From Aurantimonas sp036549475 (GTDB taxonomy: Bacteria; Pseudomonadota; Alphaproteobacteria; Rhizobiales; Rhizobiaceae): a DNA stretch of 64,000 nucleotides. The stretch is from contig NZ_JAZHLI010000006.1 of the NCBI RefSeq assembly GCF_036549475.1, forward strand, positions 1 through 64,000. Direction: 5' to 3'. Under the pieces are notes generated by a model. The model saw only the letters and a program-made list of their open reading frames with translations. It made no database searches and had not been told where the DNA came from. The position numbers and the translations under genes were made by a program. Shown in pieces: positions 52,803-63,235 of the stretch (position 1 is the stretch's first letter; each line of letters begins with the position of its first letter).

Positions 52803-53058
52803 ATGACCGAGGTCACGAACGAACTGATGTTCGAGTTGATGAAAGGGTTTCATCAACGCTTCGACAAGCTGAATTTCCGGCTGTCCGAGGTGAAGGCAGA
52901 GCTGCAGTCGATCCGGAACCATGGTGTCGATGCAGAGCGACATCCACAACATCTACGGGATTCTCGACCGGAACGGCGATCGGCTGGAGCGCATCGAGCG
53001 GCGGCTCGAGCTTCGGGAATTGTCCGAACCGCCAAATCTCTACGATCCGCAAGCCTGA
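52803..53058 (+). pseudogene. Small coiled-coil protein gene, frame-shifted near 52923
   Basis: From the ATG at 52803 the frame encodes 40 residues ending SIRNH; coding potential then shifts by one frame and continues as VSMQSDIHNIYGILDR and RLERIERRLELRE to TGA at 53056-53058. The halves together resemble a family of about 85-residue helical proteins in rhizobia with an H-x-V-x-x-Q-x-D-I-x-N-I-Y pattern. CATGGTG at 52920-52926 would read in frame as CATATGGTG, so two bases seem to be missing. It may be a sequencing or assembly error or a recent loss. An ATG at 52800 is a possible alternative start. Confidence 0.65.
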
Positions 53059-53163
53059 GTCGCCTGTCGCTTCGCCCCGGCGGCACCATCTTTGCCGAAG
53101 ATGATGCCGCCGTTTCCATTTCCGGGCCTTGCCGGCCTCGCTCTCCAACTTTGCTGTGACGCC

Positions 53164-53844
53164 ATGAAAACAGCCGTTCTCCTCCTTCCCGGTCTCAATC
53201 GCGATCGTGACATGATCGCCGCGCTGACATCGATCACCGGACAGGCTCCGCGCACGGTCTGGCAGACGGAGACGACGATCCCCGACGTGGACCTCATCGT
53301 CATCCCGGGCGGCTTTTCCTTCGGCGACTATCTGCGCTGCGGCGCCATCGCGGCCCGGTCGCCGGCGATGCGGGCCGTCGCCGATGCCGCGGCGCGCGGC
53401 GTGCCGGTGCTCGGCGTCTGCAACGGCTTCCAGATCCTCTGCGAGGCGGGGCTTCTGCCCGGCGCGCTGATGCGCAACAACACCCTGCGTTTCGTCTGCC
53501 GCGACGTGAAGCTGGAAGTGGTCACCGCGGCCACCCGCTTCACCCGCAACTACACGGACGGCCAGATCATCCGCTGCCCGGTCGCCCATCATGACGGCAA
53601 TTATTTCGCCGACGAGGCGACGCTGGCGCGCCTCGATGGCGAGAACCGGATTGTCTTCCGCTATGCCGAGGGCACCAATCCGAACGGCGCCATTCGCGAC
53701 ATCGCCGGCATCGTCAACGATTCCGGCAATGTTCTAGGCATGATGCCGCATCCGGAAAATCTCATCGAGCCGGAACATGGCGGCACCGACGGCCGGGCGA
53801 TCTTCGAGAGCGCCCTTGGCATGACGACGAGCCTGGCTGCGTGA
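53164..53844 (+). CDS. purQ: FGAM synthase glutaminase subunit PurQ
   Basis: A 226-residue class I glutamine amidotransferase that supplies ammonia to PurL. The nucleophile C86 is in GVCNGFQ, and the histidine and glutamate are in MMPHPENLIEP. IPGGFSFGDYLRCGAIAARSP is the usual oxyanion-side segment. ATG at 53164 begins MKTAVLLLPGLNRDRD. Its TGA overlaps the GTG start of a lipoprotein gene. Confidence 0.97.
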   Translation: MKTAVLLLPGLNRDRDMIAALTSITGQAPRTVWQTETTIPDVDLIVIPGGFSFGDYLRCGAIAARSPAMRAVADAAARGVPVLGVCNGFQILCEAGLLPGALMRNNTLRFVCRDVKLEVVTAATRFTRNYTDGQIIRCPVAHHDGNYFADEATLARLDGENRIVFRYAEGTNPNGAIRDIAGIVNDSGNVLGMMPHPENLIEPEHGGTDGRAIFESALGMTTSLAA

Positions 53845-54260
53845 TCGGGTCCGCCCTGCGGTCCTTCGCGTCGCTTCTGGCGGCCCTTGCGCTTTCGGCG
53901 CTGCTGGGCGCCTGCGCCACGAAGCCGGGCCCTGCCACCAGCGCCGGCGCGGGTCAGGACACGGGTCTCGACCGCATGGAGCGCCTGACGCTCGCGGCCA
54001 ATCGCTGCTGGTTCAAATCCGGCGACGCGGCGTTCGCACCCTACAGCCTCGCGCCGGAGCTATCCTCCTTCTCGGGCCGCCCGCGCTTTCTTCTGGTGCC
54101 CCGCGGCAAGCCGGAATCCCGGCCGCTGCTGGTCGTCGAAGGCCGCAAGGGCTCCACCGGAATCGACGTCTACGGGCCGCTGATGGGCGAGCCCGTCGCC
54201 GCCCGCATCTCCGCCGATCTGTCCCGCTGGCGCGCCGGCGCGGATGGCTGCACCGCCTGA
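53841..54260 (+). CDS. Small lipoprotein, translationally coupled to purQ
   Basis: A 139-residue protein with a signal peptide and lipobox LLGAC (cysteine near residue 25). The mature part has LTLAANRCWFKSGDAAFAPYSLAPELSSF and a second cysteine at the C-terminus. GTG at 53841 overlaps the purQ stop as GTGA. I do not recognise a named family; similar small alphaproteobacterial lipoproteins are uncharacterised. A second lipoprotein gene follows at once, so the two may act together. Confidence 0.8.
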   Translation: MIGSALRSFASLLAALALSALLGACATKPGPATSAGAGQDTGLDRMERLTLAANRCWFKSGDAAFAPYSLAPELSSFSGRPRFLLVPRGKPESRPLLVVEGRKGSTGIDVYGPLMGEPVAARISADLSRWRAGADGCTA

Positions 54261-54261
54261 C

Positions 54262-54693
54262 ATGGCGCGGCTGCAGACCATCGCGGCGGTGCTGGCGGGC
54301 TTCGGCCTCAGCGCCTGCCTGTCGGGAGAAACCGCATCGCGGGCCGAACGCGCACCCCAGGCCGTCTCGGCGACCTCCTCGGCCGGTTCGGCCCGCCCCG
54401 GCCCCGCCGAGATCGCCTATGCCGACGCCACGGCAGCCGGCATCTTTCGCCGCCGCCCTTCCGAGCGCTCGGCCGGCTTCCTGCCCGTCGCCGATCCGGG
54501 GGGCTACGGCCTCTGCCTGCGCTCGCCGGTCGCTGGGGGTGGCATGGACCACGCGCTGATCCTCTTCACCCGCCGCCTCGACGGCGACGCGATCTCGCAG
54601 GTGGACGACGACACGCTGGTGCTGCGCCGGCCCGCGGACACGGGGCCCTGCCGCTCGGATGGCATCGACTACCTCCCGGCCGGCACGCGCTAG
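54262..54693 (+). CDS. Second small lipoprotein
   Basis: About 143 residues. The signal peptide ends in lipobox FGLSAC. The mature part contains a low-complexity alanine/serine stretch and then SERSAGFLPVADPGGYGLCLRS with paired cysteines later (GPCRSDG). The ATG at 54262 starts just after the previous stop; an ATG at 54244 overlapping it is equally possible. No known domain. Confidence 0.75.
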   Translation: MARLQTIAAVLAGFGLSACLSGETASRAERAPQAVSATSSAGSARPGPAEIAYADATAAGIFRRRPSERSAGFLPVADPGGYGLCLRSPVAGGGMDHALILFTRRLDGDAISQVDDDTLVLRRPADTGPCRSDGIDYLPAGTR

Positions 54694-54730
54694 CTCCTTT
54701 GCCAATCGGCGTCACAACAGTCGCGGCTGC

Positions 54731-55294
54731 CTACCAGCGCTGCTTGACCGGCTCGACCCGCGCGGCGGGATCGTCCTTGTAGCTGCGGATCGACTGCTCC
54801 AGCGCCGTGTATTCGCGGCAGCCATTCTCGAACGCCCCGTCGGAGAAGGTCAGCGCCACGCGCCGGCATTCGCCGCGGAGGCGGATGAGCAGGATACCGG
54901 CATCGCGCACCCGGCCGAGATCGAGATAGGCTTCACCGAGATAGGCCATGGCGCCGCGATGATGGGGATTGATCGACAGCGCCCGTCCATAGGCGTCGAG
55001 GGCGCGCTCGTGATTGCCGGATTTGCGCAGGGAATAGGCGAGCAGCGTCCAGGCATTGTCGTGATGCGGCCGCCGTGCCACGACCCTGGCGAACGCCGTG
55101 ATGGCGGCCGGCCAGTTCTCGGCGTCGAAGGCTTCGACGCCGTCGGCATAGTCGGAATCGCCGGAGCGCACCTTGGGGCTCATCTCGCCGGAAAACACGG
55201 CGCCGGCCTCGGGCGGCAGGCCGGTCACGGTCGCAAGGCCGAGGAGCAGGTACCCGGCAAGCCTGCCAACTGCTCCGGTCGCCGTCTTCGCCAT
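54731..55294 (-). CDS. TPR-repeat exported protein
   Basis: A 187-residue protein with a signal peptide (about 1-32, ending AGA) and tetratricopeptide repeats: DGVEAFDAENWPAAITAFARVV, then NAWTLLAYSLRKSGNHERALDAYGRAL and GAMAYLGEAYLDLGRVRDA. Such proteins are periplasmic protein-interaction scaffolds. It lies on the strand opposite to the purine genes, between the lipoproteins and purL, which splits the purine cluster. GGGAGAG precedes the ATG. Confidence 0.88.
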   Translation of the reverse strand: MAKTATGAVGRLAGYLLLGLATVTGLPPEAGAVFSGEMSPKVRSGDSDYADGVEAFDAENWPAAITAFARVVARRPHHDNAWTLLAYSLRKSGNHERALDAYGRALSINPHHRGAMAYLGEAYLDLGRVRDAGILLIRLRGECRRVALTFSDGAFENGCREYTALEQSIRSYKDDPAARVEPVKQRW

Positions 55295-55517
55295 GGGGCT
55301 CTCCCTGCCTGCGCCGGTTGCCTCTGCCGGATGAGACCACCGATCGGGACGCCGCGAAACCGGCGCCGGGTGCGGCAGAGCGTCTCGCCGCGCCGGCGGC
55401 CCTGCCCAGCGCCTGAAGCCGGCGATCGCGGGACGGCGCCCAAGCCCCTTTGTGTGCGCCGCCGCAGGTGGTAACAGGCCCGCAGGACCTTGCCGGAACG
55501 TCGCCCCAGGACACGCC

Positions 55518-57743
<2,226 letters not shown>

Positions 57744-57762
57744 GCGACACGGACACCGGCGT

Positions 57763-57819
57763 CCGCGATTGATCGCGGGCCGGGCCATCCCTATCATCCG
57801 GTTCGGTCGCGATCGCGAC
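57763..57819. repeat. Two short palindromes between purL and bolA
   Basis: CCGCGAT-TG-ATCGCGG (57763-57778) is a 7-bp inverted repeat, and GTCGCGATCGCGAC (57806-57819) is a perfect 14-base palindrome. They lie 20-76 bases after the purL stop. Either could bind a dimeric regulator or mark the transcript end; no T-run follows. Confidence 0.4.
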
Positions 57820-57842
57820 ATCGGCCGAAGGAGACCCAGCAC

Positions 57843-58076
57843 ATGCCCATGAACGCCCGCGACATCGAGACGATGATCAAGGACGCCATCCCCGACGCCG
57901 ACGTGACCATCCGCGACCTCGCCGGCGACGGCGATCATTACGCGGCCGAGATCGTCTCGGAGAGCTTTCGCGGCAAGTCGCGCGTACAGCAGCACCAGAT
58001 GGTCTACAATGCGCTGCAGGGCAATATGGGCGGCGAACTGCACGCACTGGCCCTACAAACCAGCGCACCGAAGTAA
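57843..58076 (+). CDS. BolA family protein
   Basis: A 77-residue KH-like-fold protein. The conserved VQQHQMVYNALQGNMGGELHAL block carries the histidine that helps hold an Fe-S cluster in complexes with CGFS glutaredoxins. A monothiol glutaredoxin gene follows 182 bases downstream, so the two products probably form a BolA-Grx complex for iron signalling or Fe-S transfer. GGAGAC precedes the ATG. Confidence 0.93.
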   Translation: MPMNARDIETMIKDAIPDADVTIRDLAGDGDHYAAEIVSESFRGKSRVQQHQMVYNALQGNMGGELHALALQTSAPK

Positions 58077-58258
58077 TATGTTGCGGCGACGCGCAAGAGG
58101 GCTCTGCCCGTTGCCGACGATCTCCCGGGCATGCAGCCCCCAGATACGGGCCGCTTGACCGACATCTCGGCGCACGAGCGCAACGAAATGGACGCACGGC
58201 AGGGGTGCTTCAGGCAGCTGCAGCAGTGTCCGCGAATCTGAGCAAAGGACCGAACGCC

Positions 58259-58606
58259 ATGACCGCCATCAACGAGTGGATCGACAACGAAGTAAAGACC
58301 AACGACGTGGTGGTCTTCATGAAGGGCACACCGGCCTTCCCGCAGTGCGGCTTTTCCGGCCAGGTCGTGCAGATCCTCGACTATCTCGGCCTCGAATACA
58401 AAGGCGTGAACGTCCTGTCGACCGACGATCTGCGCCAGGGCATCAAGACCTACAGCGAGTGGCCGACCATCCCGCAGCTCTACGTGAAGGGCGAGTTCGT
58501 CGGCGGTTGCGACATCATCCGCGAGATGTTCCAGGCCGGCGAACTGCAGACCTTCCTCACTGAAAAGGGTGTCGCTACGACAGCGCCGGCGACCGCCAAC
58601 GGCTGA
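58259..58606 (+). CDS. grxD: Monothiol glutaredoxin, Grx4/GrxD type
   Basis: A 115-residue single-domain glutaredoxin. The active site is CGFS with C30 in FPQCGFSGQ, and SEWPTIPQLYVKGEFVGGCDI contains the glutathione-binding TIPQLY and GGCD residues. CGFS proteins hold and pass [2Fe-2S] clusters, often with BolA, whose gene lies just upstream. Confidence 0.96.
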   Translation: MTAINEWIDNEVKTNDVVVFMKGTPAFPQCGFSGQVVQILDYLGLEYKGVNVLSTDDLRQGIKTYSEWPTIPQLYVKGEFVGGCDIIREMFQAGELQTFLTEKGVATTAPATANG

Positions 58607-58798
58607 TAGCTCCGCGCGCCCGGTAACCCTGCGCGCCTGTCCAGTTCGGACCATCTCGGCGGCCCGTGCGTTCCATGCGTACGGGCCGCTTTCGGTTGAC
58701 ACATCGTCGCCATCCAGGAGCGGCCAGATTGCTAAGCTAAGCTTGCGATATTGTGCGGTGCGGAATACATCTGCGCGGGCTTACCCACGAGGCTGACC

Positions 58799-60076
58799 AT
58801 GTCCGACGCGTCCCCCCACAGCGAAACGCGCGGGCTCCCCTATTGGGAGCTCGTCACCATGGTCGCCTGTCTGATGGCGCTCAACGCGGCGGCAATCGAC
58901 ATCTTCATCCCGTCCCTGCAGGAGATGGGTGCAGCCCTCGGCGTCGACGACCCGAACCAGCGGCAGCTTGTCATCACCGCCTATATCCTCGGCTTCGGTG
59001 GCGCGCAGATCGTCTACGGCACGCTGTCGGACCGCTTCGGGCGCCGGCCGATCCTGTTCTTCGGCCTGGCGGTCTACATCCTGGCGTCGATCGCGGCGAT
59101 CTTCTCGCCGACCTTCGGCGTGCTCCTGGCTCTGCGCGCGGTCCAGGGAATCGGTGCGGCAGCGACTCGCGTCATTGCCATCTCCGTCGTGCGGGACTGC
59201 TTCGGTGGCCGCCGCATGGCCAGCGTCATGTCGCTGGTGATGATGGTGTTCATGGCGATCCCGGTGATCGCGCCGAATATCGGCCAGGCGATCATGCTGT
59301 TCGGATCCTGGCGCGAGGTGTTCGTCGCCATCGCCGTCTTCGGCCTGTTCGTGACGATCTGGTCCGCGATGCGGCTGCCGGAGACCCTTGCACCGGAAGA
59401 CCGGCGCGAACTCACCTTCAAGCGCACCGCCGAGGCGTTCCGCATCGTCCTCACCAACCGCGTCGCCTTCGGCTACACGGTCTCGACCGCGCTGATCTTC
59501 GGCGTGCTGTTCGGCTTCATCAACCAGGCCGAGCAGATCTACACCGGGGTCTACGGCCTCGGGCCGATCTTCACCGTCGCCTTTTCGGCGACCGCGGTGT
59601 TCATGGCGGTGGCGTCCTTCGTGAACTCCCGGCTGGTCGAGCGGCTCGGCATGCGCCGGCTGTCGCACGGTGCGCTGATCGGCTTCCTGCTGGTTGCCGT
59701 GCTCCATTTCGCCGTCGCCTTCGCGATGGGCGGCGCGGCGCCGTTCTGGTTCTTCGTGGTCGCGATGACGATCAATTTCGGCCTGTTCGGCTTCATCGGC
59801 ACGAACTTCAACGCGCTCGCCATGGATCCGCTCGGCCATGTCGCCGGCACCGCTTCCTCGGTGCTCGGCTTCATGCAGACCTTCGGCGGCGGCCTGTTCG
59901 GCGCGGCGATCGGCTATTTCTACGACGGCACGGTGCTGCCGATGCTAACCGGCTTCATCATCCTGTCGGTCTCGTCGCTGATCTGCGTGATCCTCGCCGA
60001 GGGCCGGCTGTTCGACGCCAAATACGATCCGCCCGGCGAACAGCCCGCCGCATCCAGGGCAGGCCCTGCCGAGTAG
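58799..60076 (+). CDS. Bcr/CflA-type multidrug efflux MFS transporter
   Basis: A 425-residue 12-TM carrier of the DHA1 drug:proton antiporter family. YGTLSDRFGRRPILF is the loop 2-3 motif, and RAVQGIGAAATRVIAISVVRD matches the Bcr/CflA antiporter motif in TM4-5. FIGTNFNALAMDPLGHVAGTASS in the C-half is also typical. It probably expels drugs or metabolites across the inner membrane. It is alone on the strand, ending 98 bases before the convergent phosphatase-family gene. Confidence 0.92.
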   Translation: MSDASPHSETRGLPYWELVTMVACLMALNAAAIDIFIPSLQEMGAALGVDDPNQRQLVITAYILGFGGAQIVYGTLSDRFGRRPILFFGLAVYILASIAAIFSPTFGVLLALRAVQGIGAAATRVIAISVVRDCFGGRRMASVMSLVMMVFMAIPVIAPNIGQAIMLFGSWREVFVAIAVFGLFVTIWSAMRLPETLAPEDRRELTFKRTAEAFRIVLTNRVAFGYTVSTALIFGVLFGFINQAEQIYTGVYGLGPIFTVAFSATAVFMAVASFVNSRLVERLGMRRLSHGALIGFLLVAVLHFAVAFAMGGAAPFWFFVVAMTINFGLFGFIGTNFNALAMDPLGHVAGTASSVLGFMQTFGGGLFGAAIGYFYDGTVLPMLTGFIILSVSSLICVILAEGRLFDAKYDPPGEQPAASRAGPAE

Positions 60077-60136
60077 TCCGCCCGACGCCCGCATCGGTCA
60101 CCCGCCGGCGGGCGAACTCCGTTCCTGGCTCCTGCA

Positions 60137-60165
60137 GCATCCCGCGGCCATATCCCGCGGGATGC
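60137..60165. terminator. Convergent hairpin between the transporter and phosphatase genes
   Basis: GCATCCCGCGG (60137-60147) pairs perfectly with CCGCGGGATGC (60155-60165) around a 7-base loop. It lies between convergent genes and is well placed to end both transcripts, though neither side carries a U-run. Confidence 0.5.
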
Positions 60166-60173
60166 GCGGCACG

Positions 60174-60998
60174 CTACTGCGGCAGCAGGCCGTCCCGCGC
60201 CGCGGTCCAGACGCTCGCGTCGCAGGCCGCAATGACCACGCCCTCCTTGTCGCGCGGCGTATAGGGCGAACCGTCCGGCTTGGCGACATGCCCGCCCGCC
60301 TCGGCCACGAGCAGGCAGCCGGCCAGATGATCCCAGGGCATCAGCTTGGAATAGACGTTGAAATGCGCGCCGCCGGAGGCCAGCAGCCGGTATTCATGGC
60401 CGGCGCAGCGATAATTGCCGGTGATCTTGATACCCGCGAGCCGCGGCAGCACCGCGGCCTTTTCGGCTGGCGCGAAATAGCTCGTGCTGATGCAGCCGAT
60501 GGTCTCGGACAGCGCCACCGGCGCGGCGGTCTGCAGCCGGCGCTCCTCGCCCGATCGCGTCCGCTGGAACGCCCCGGCGCCTTTTTCGGCGATCATCACG
60601 TCGTCGCCGACCGGATCGTAGATGATGGCGCCGACGGTCTCGCCGCGAAGCACCACTGCCGCCATCACGGCAAACAGCGGCAGCCCGGCCGCGAAATTCG
60701 CCGTGCCGTCGACCGGGTCGACCACGATCGCCAGTTCCGCGTCGTCCAGGCGATGCAGCAGCGCCGGATCGGCGGCTACCGATTCCTCGCCGAGAAACAG
60801 CGCGTCGGGCGCAAGCTGCCGGCATTCGCGGGCTATCCACCGCTCCGCCGCCTCGTCCGCCTCGGTCACCAGGTCGGTCGCCGAGGTCTTCTGGCGGATG
60901 TCGGCGTCCGAGAGATTGCGGAACCGCGGCATGATCTCCGCCATCGCCGCCTCCCGCAGGATCAGGGCCAGGCCGTCGATGTCGATGGGTGCGGTCAT
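60174..60998 (-). CDS. Inositol monophosphatase family protein
   Basis: A 274-residue lithium-sensitive-type phosphatase. The metal sites are E and E in FLGEESVA, DPVDGTANF, and the C-terminal WDHLAGCLLVAEAGG. Substrates in the family include inositol phosphate, histidinol phosphate, fructose bisphosphate and PAP. The ATG at 60998 has GAGG upstream. It follows ttcA by ten bases and is probably co-transcribed with it. Confidence 0.93.
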   Translation of the reverse strand: MTAPIDIDGLALILREAAMAEIMPRFRNLSDADIRQKTSATDLVTEADEAAERWIARECRQLAPDALFLGEESVAADPALLHRLDDAELAIVVDPVDGTANFAAGLPLFAVMAAVVLRGETVGAIIYDPVGDDVMIAEKGAGAFQRTRSGEERRLQTAAPVALSETIGCISTSYFAPAEKAAVLPRLAGIKITGNYRCAGHEYRLLASGGAHFNVYSKLMPWDHLAGCLLVAEAGGHVAKPDGSPYTPRDKEGVVIAACDASVWTAARDGLLPQ

Positions 60999-61008
60999 GT
61001 CAGAAGCC

Positions 61009-61905
61009 TCAGGCTGGGGAGCGGTCGGTGGGCGAAGCGGGTGCCAGTCCGGCAAAGTCGAAGACCGACGCGTCGAGGAGATGGCCGGGCCGTACATTCG
61101 CCAGCGCGCGCAGCATCACCTGCTTGCGGCCCGGGAAGCGGCGCTCGAGATCGGCGATCATCTGCTTGGTGATGTTGCGCTGCAGGCCGTCCTGGCTGCC
61201 GCAGAGGTCGCAGGGAATGATCGGGAAGGCCATCGCCGCGGAGAATTTCGCAATGTCCTCCTCCACGGAGCGGATCAGCGGCCGCAGCACCATCAGGTCG
61301 CCCTCGTTGTTGAGGAGCTTGGCCGGCATCGCCGACAGCCGCCCGCCATGGAAGAGGTTCATGAAGAAGGTCTCCAGGCAGTCGTCGGCATGGTGGCCGA
61401 GGACCAGCGCCTCGCAGCCCTCCTCGCGGGCGATGCGGTAGAGATTGCCGCGCCGAAGGCGCGAGCAGAGCGCGCAATAGGTGGAGCCGGACGGCACCTT
61501 CTCGGTCACCACCGAATAGGTGTCACGATATTCGATCCGGTGCGCGATGTCGTAGCGCGTCAGGAAGTCGGGCAGGACGTGCCTGGGAAAGTTCGGCTGC
61601 CCCTGGTCGAGATTGCAGGCCAGGAGATCGACCGGCAGCAGGCCGCGGAACTTCAGATCCGACAGGAGCGCCAGCAGCGCATAGGAATCCTTGCCGCCCG
61701 AAATGCCCACCAGCCAGCGTGCGCCCGGCCGCGCCATGGCGTGGGCCTCGATGGTCTCGCGCATCTCGCGCAGCAGCCGCTTGCGCAGCTTCTTGAAGGT
61801 CACCGACGACGGGCAGTCGCGAAACAGCGGGTGCGCCTGACCGGCGCCGTCGTCCAGCGCCTGACTCTCTGCCGCGTCCGCGCGCGTGGTCTCCAGATCG
61901 AGCAT
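61009..61905 (-). CDS. ttcA: tRNA 2-thiocytidine(32) synthetase TtcA
   Basis: A 298-residue PP-loop ATPase that thiolates cytidine 32 of certain tRNAs. The PP-loop is ISGGKDSYALL, and the Fe-S/catalytic cysteines lie in YCALCSRLRRG and CDLCGSQ. The ATG at 61905 has GGAGG five bases upstream; the GTG at 61923 is less likely. It shares an operon with the phosphatase-family gene. Confidence 0.95.
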   Translation of the reverse strand: MLDLETTRADAAESQALDDGAGQAHPLFRDCPSSVTFKKLRKRLLREMRETIEAHAMARPGARWLVGISGGKDSYALLALLSDLKFRGLLPVDLLACNLDQGQPNFPRHVLPDFLTRYDIAHRIEYRDTYSVVTEKVPSGSTYCALCSRLRRGNLYRIAREEGCEALVLGHHADDCLETFFMNLFHGGRLSAMPAKLLNNEGDLMVLRPLIRSVEEDIAKFSAAMAFPIIPCDLCGSQDGLQRNITKQMIADLERRFPGRKQVMLRALANVRPGHLLDASVFDFAGLAPASPTDRSPA

Positions 61906-62013
61906 CCCGGCCTCCGTCGTCACGGGTTTCGTCTACAGCATCGGCGGGGGGATCGGGACCGCTTTCCGTCCAGCACGATGCGGAGAATTCGGCAGATCAG
62001 TCCGCCCAAAGCA

Positions 62014-62038
62014 AAAGGCCGCCCAATGGACGGCCTTT
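62014..62038 (-). terminator. Intrinsic terminator of rpsD
   Basis: On the minus strand AAAGGCCG (62038-62031) pairs with CGGCCTTT (62021-62014), with two further GC pairs inside the loop region, followed by further T-rich sequence (TTTTGCTTTGG). It begins 25 bases after the rpsD stop. Confidence 0.8.
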
Positions 62039-62063
62039 CGCAGATCTCGCAGGCGCCGAAGAA

Positions 62064-62681
62064 TCAGCGCGAATAGAACTCGACCACCAGGTTCGGTTCC
62101 ATCTGTACCGGATACGGCACGTCGTGGAGGCCCGGAACGCGCTGGTAGGTCGCGACCATCTTCTGGTGATCGACCTCGACATATTCCGGCACGTCGCGCT
62201 CGGCGAGCTGCACCGATTCCAGGACGATCGTCAGCTGCTTGGACTTCGGACGAACCTCGATCACGTCGCCTGCCTTGCAGATGTACGACTGGATGTTGGT
62301 GCGCACGCCGTTGACGTTGACATGGCCGTGGTTGACGAACTGACGGGCCGCGAAGATCGTCGGCACGAATTTCGCACGATACACGACAGCGTCGAGCCGG
62401 CTCTCAAGCAGACCGATCAGGTTCTCCGAGGTGTCGCCCTTGCGGCGCGCAGCCTCTTCGTAGGTCTTGCGGAACTGCTTCTCGGAGACGTCGCCGTAAT
62501 AGCCCTTGAGCTTCTGCTTGGCGCGCAGCTGCACGCCGAAATCGGAAACCTTGCCCTTGCGGCGCTGGCCATGCTGGCCCGGGCCGTACTGGCGCCGGTT
62601 CACCGGGGACTTCGGACGTCCCCAGATGTTTTCGCCCATGCGGCGATCGATCTTGTACTTCGCTGATGCGCGCTTGCTCAT
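62064..62681 (-). CDS. rpsD: 30S ribosomal protein S4
   Basis: A 205-residue primary rRNA-binding protein of the small subunit, also a translational regulator in some bacteria. KYKIDRRMGENIWGRPKSPVNRR is the alphaproteobacterial N-terminus; the S4 RNA-binding domain includes ESRLDAVVYRAKFVPTIFAARQFVNHGHVNVNG (positions about 95-127). The ATG at 62681 with AAGGAA upstream gives the standard length. It is a single-gene unit with its own terminator. Confidence 0.98.
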   Translation of the reverse strand: MSKRASAKYKIDRRMGENIWGRPKSPVNRRQYGPGQHGQRRKGKVSDFGVQLRAKQKLKGYYGDVSEKQFRKTYEEAARRKGDTSENLIGLLESRLDAVVYRAKFVPTIFAARQFVNHGHVNVNGVRTNIQSYICKAGDVIEVRPKSKQLTIVLESVQLAERDVPEYVEVDHQKMVATYQRVPGLHDVPYPVQMEPNLVVEFYSR

Positions 62682-62814
62682 CGCATTTCCTTCAACAAAA
62701 CGAGGCCCCGCGGACAATCCGAGGACCTTCTGAGGAAACGCGCCCTCCTCTGCCCGCTGTTGCGGACTGACAGGACGACATGGGCACTAGGCGATGTCGT
62801 CCACGGGACACGTC

Positions 62815-62844
62815 AAAAACCGGCTGGAACGGGTCCAACCGGCT
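62815..62844 (-). terminator. Intrinsic terminator of the Pmp3-family gene
   Basis: On the minus strand an 11-bp stem (62844-62834 with 62828-62818, two pairs being G-U) closes a CCCGT loop and runs into TTTTT. It lies 52 bases beyond the stop of the gene at 62896 and upstream of rpsD, so it insulates the two. Confidence 0.75.
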
Positions 62845-62895
62845 GGGCTGTTCCATACGGAAGCGACCGGCGGGTGTCAACCGGCCGCGATCCGG

Positions 62896-63054
62896 TCAGT
62901 ACTTCGCGATCACCCAGATCGCATGGATGATGCCGGGGATGTAGCCGAACAGCGTCAGAAGGATGTTGATGAAGAAATGCTTGCTGAAACCGACCTGCAT
63001 GAACACACCGACGGGCGGCAGGATGATTGCGAGAATGATGCGGATGATGTCCAT
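62896..63054 (-). CDS. Pmp3/YqaE family small membrane protein
   Basis: A 52-residue proteolipid with two transmembrane helices: IIRIILAIILPPVGVFMQVG and INILLTLFGYIPGIIHAIWV. The family (UPF0057) influences membrane potential and salt tolerance in yeast and plants; bacterial roles are less clear. The short frame begins at ATG 63054; the much longer open frame upstream is not coding. It ends before a clear terminator. Confidence 0.92.
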   Translation of the reverse strand: MDIIRIILAIILPPVGVFMQVGFSKHFFINILLTLFGYIPGIIHAIWVIAKY

Positions 63055-63235
63055 GAGCGGTTCGGTCCTTTTCGTAAGATAGCGTTCTGATGTGTTGGTA
63101 TCTGCAACGTGCCGTCCCCCGGCATGTTCCAACCACCCTTCGCCGGTGCACTGATGGACGCCGCCCGGACGGCTTGCTCTTTTGCCCGCGCGATGGCCCC
63201 CATCTGATCCTGCCGCAACGTAAAGAGGGAAGTGC

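Noticed and set aside
57806..57819. GCGATCGC core resembling the cyanobacterial HIP1 repeat
   Set aside because: Only one copy was noticed and the genome is clearly alphaproteobacterial; kept only as a plain palindrome.
58077..58258. Possible small gene or RNA between bolA and grxD
   Set aside because: No convincing start with a ribosome-binding site, no tRNA-like fold and no strong hairpin could be seen.
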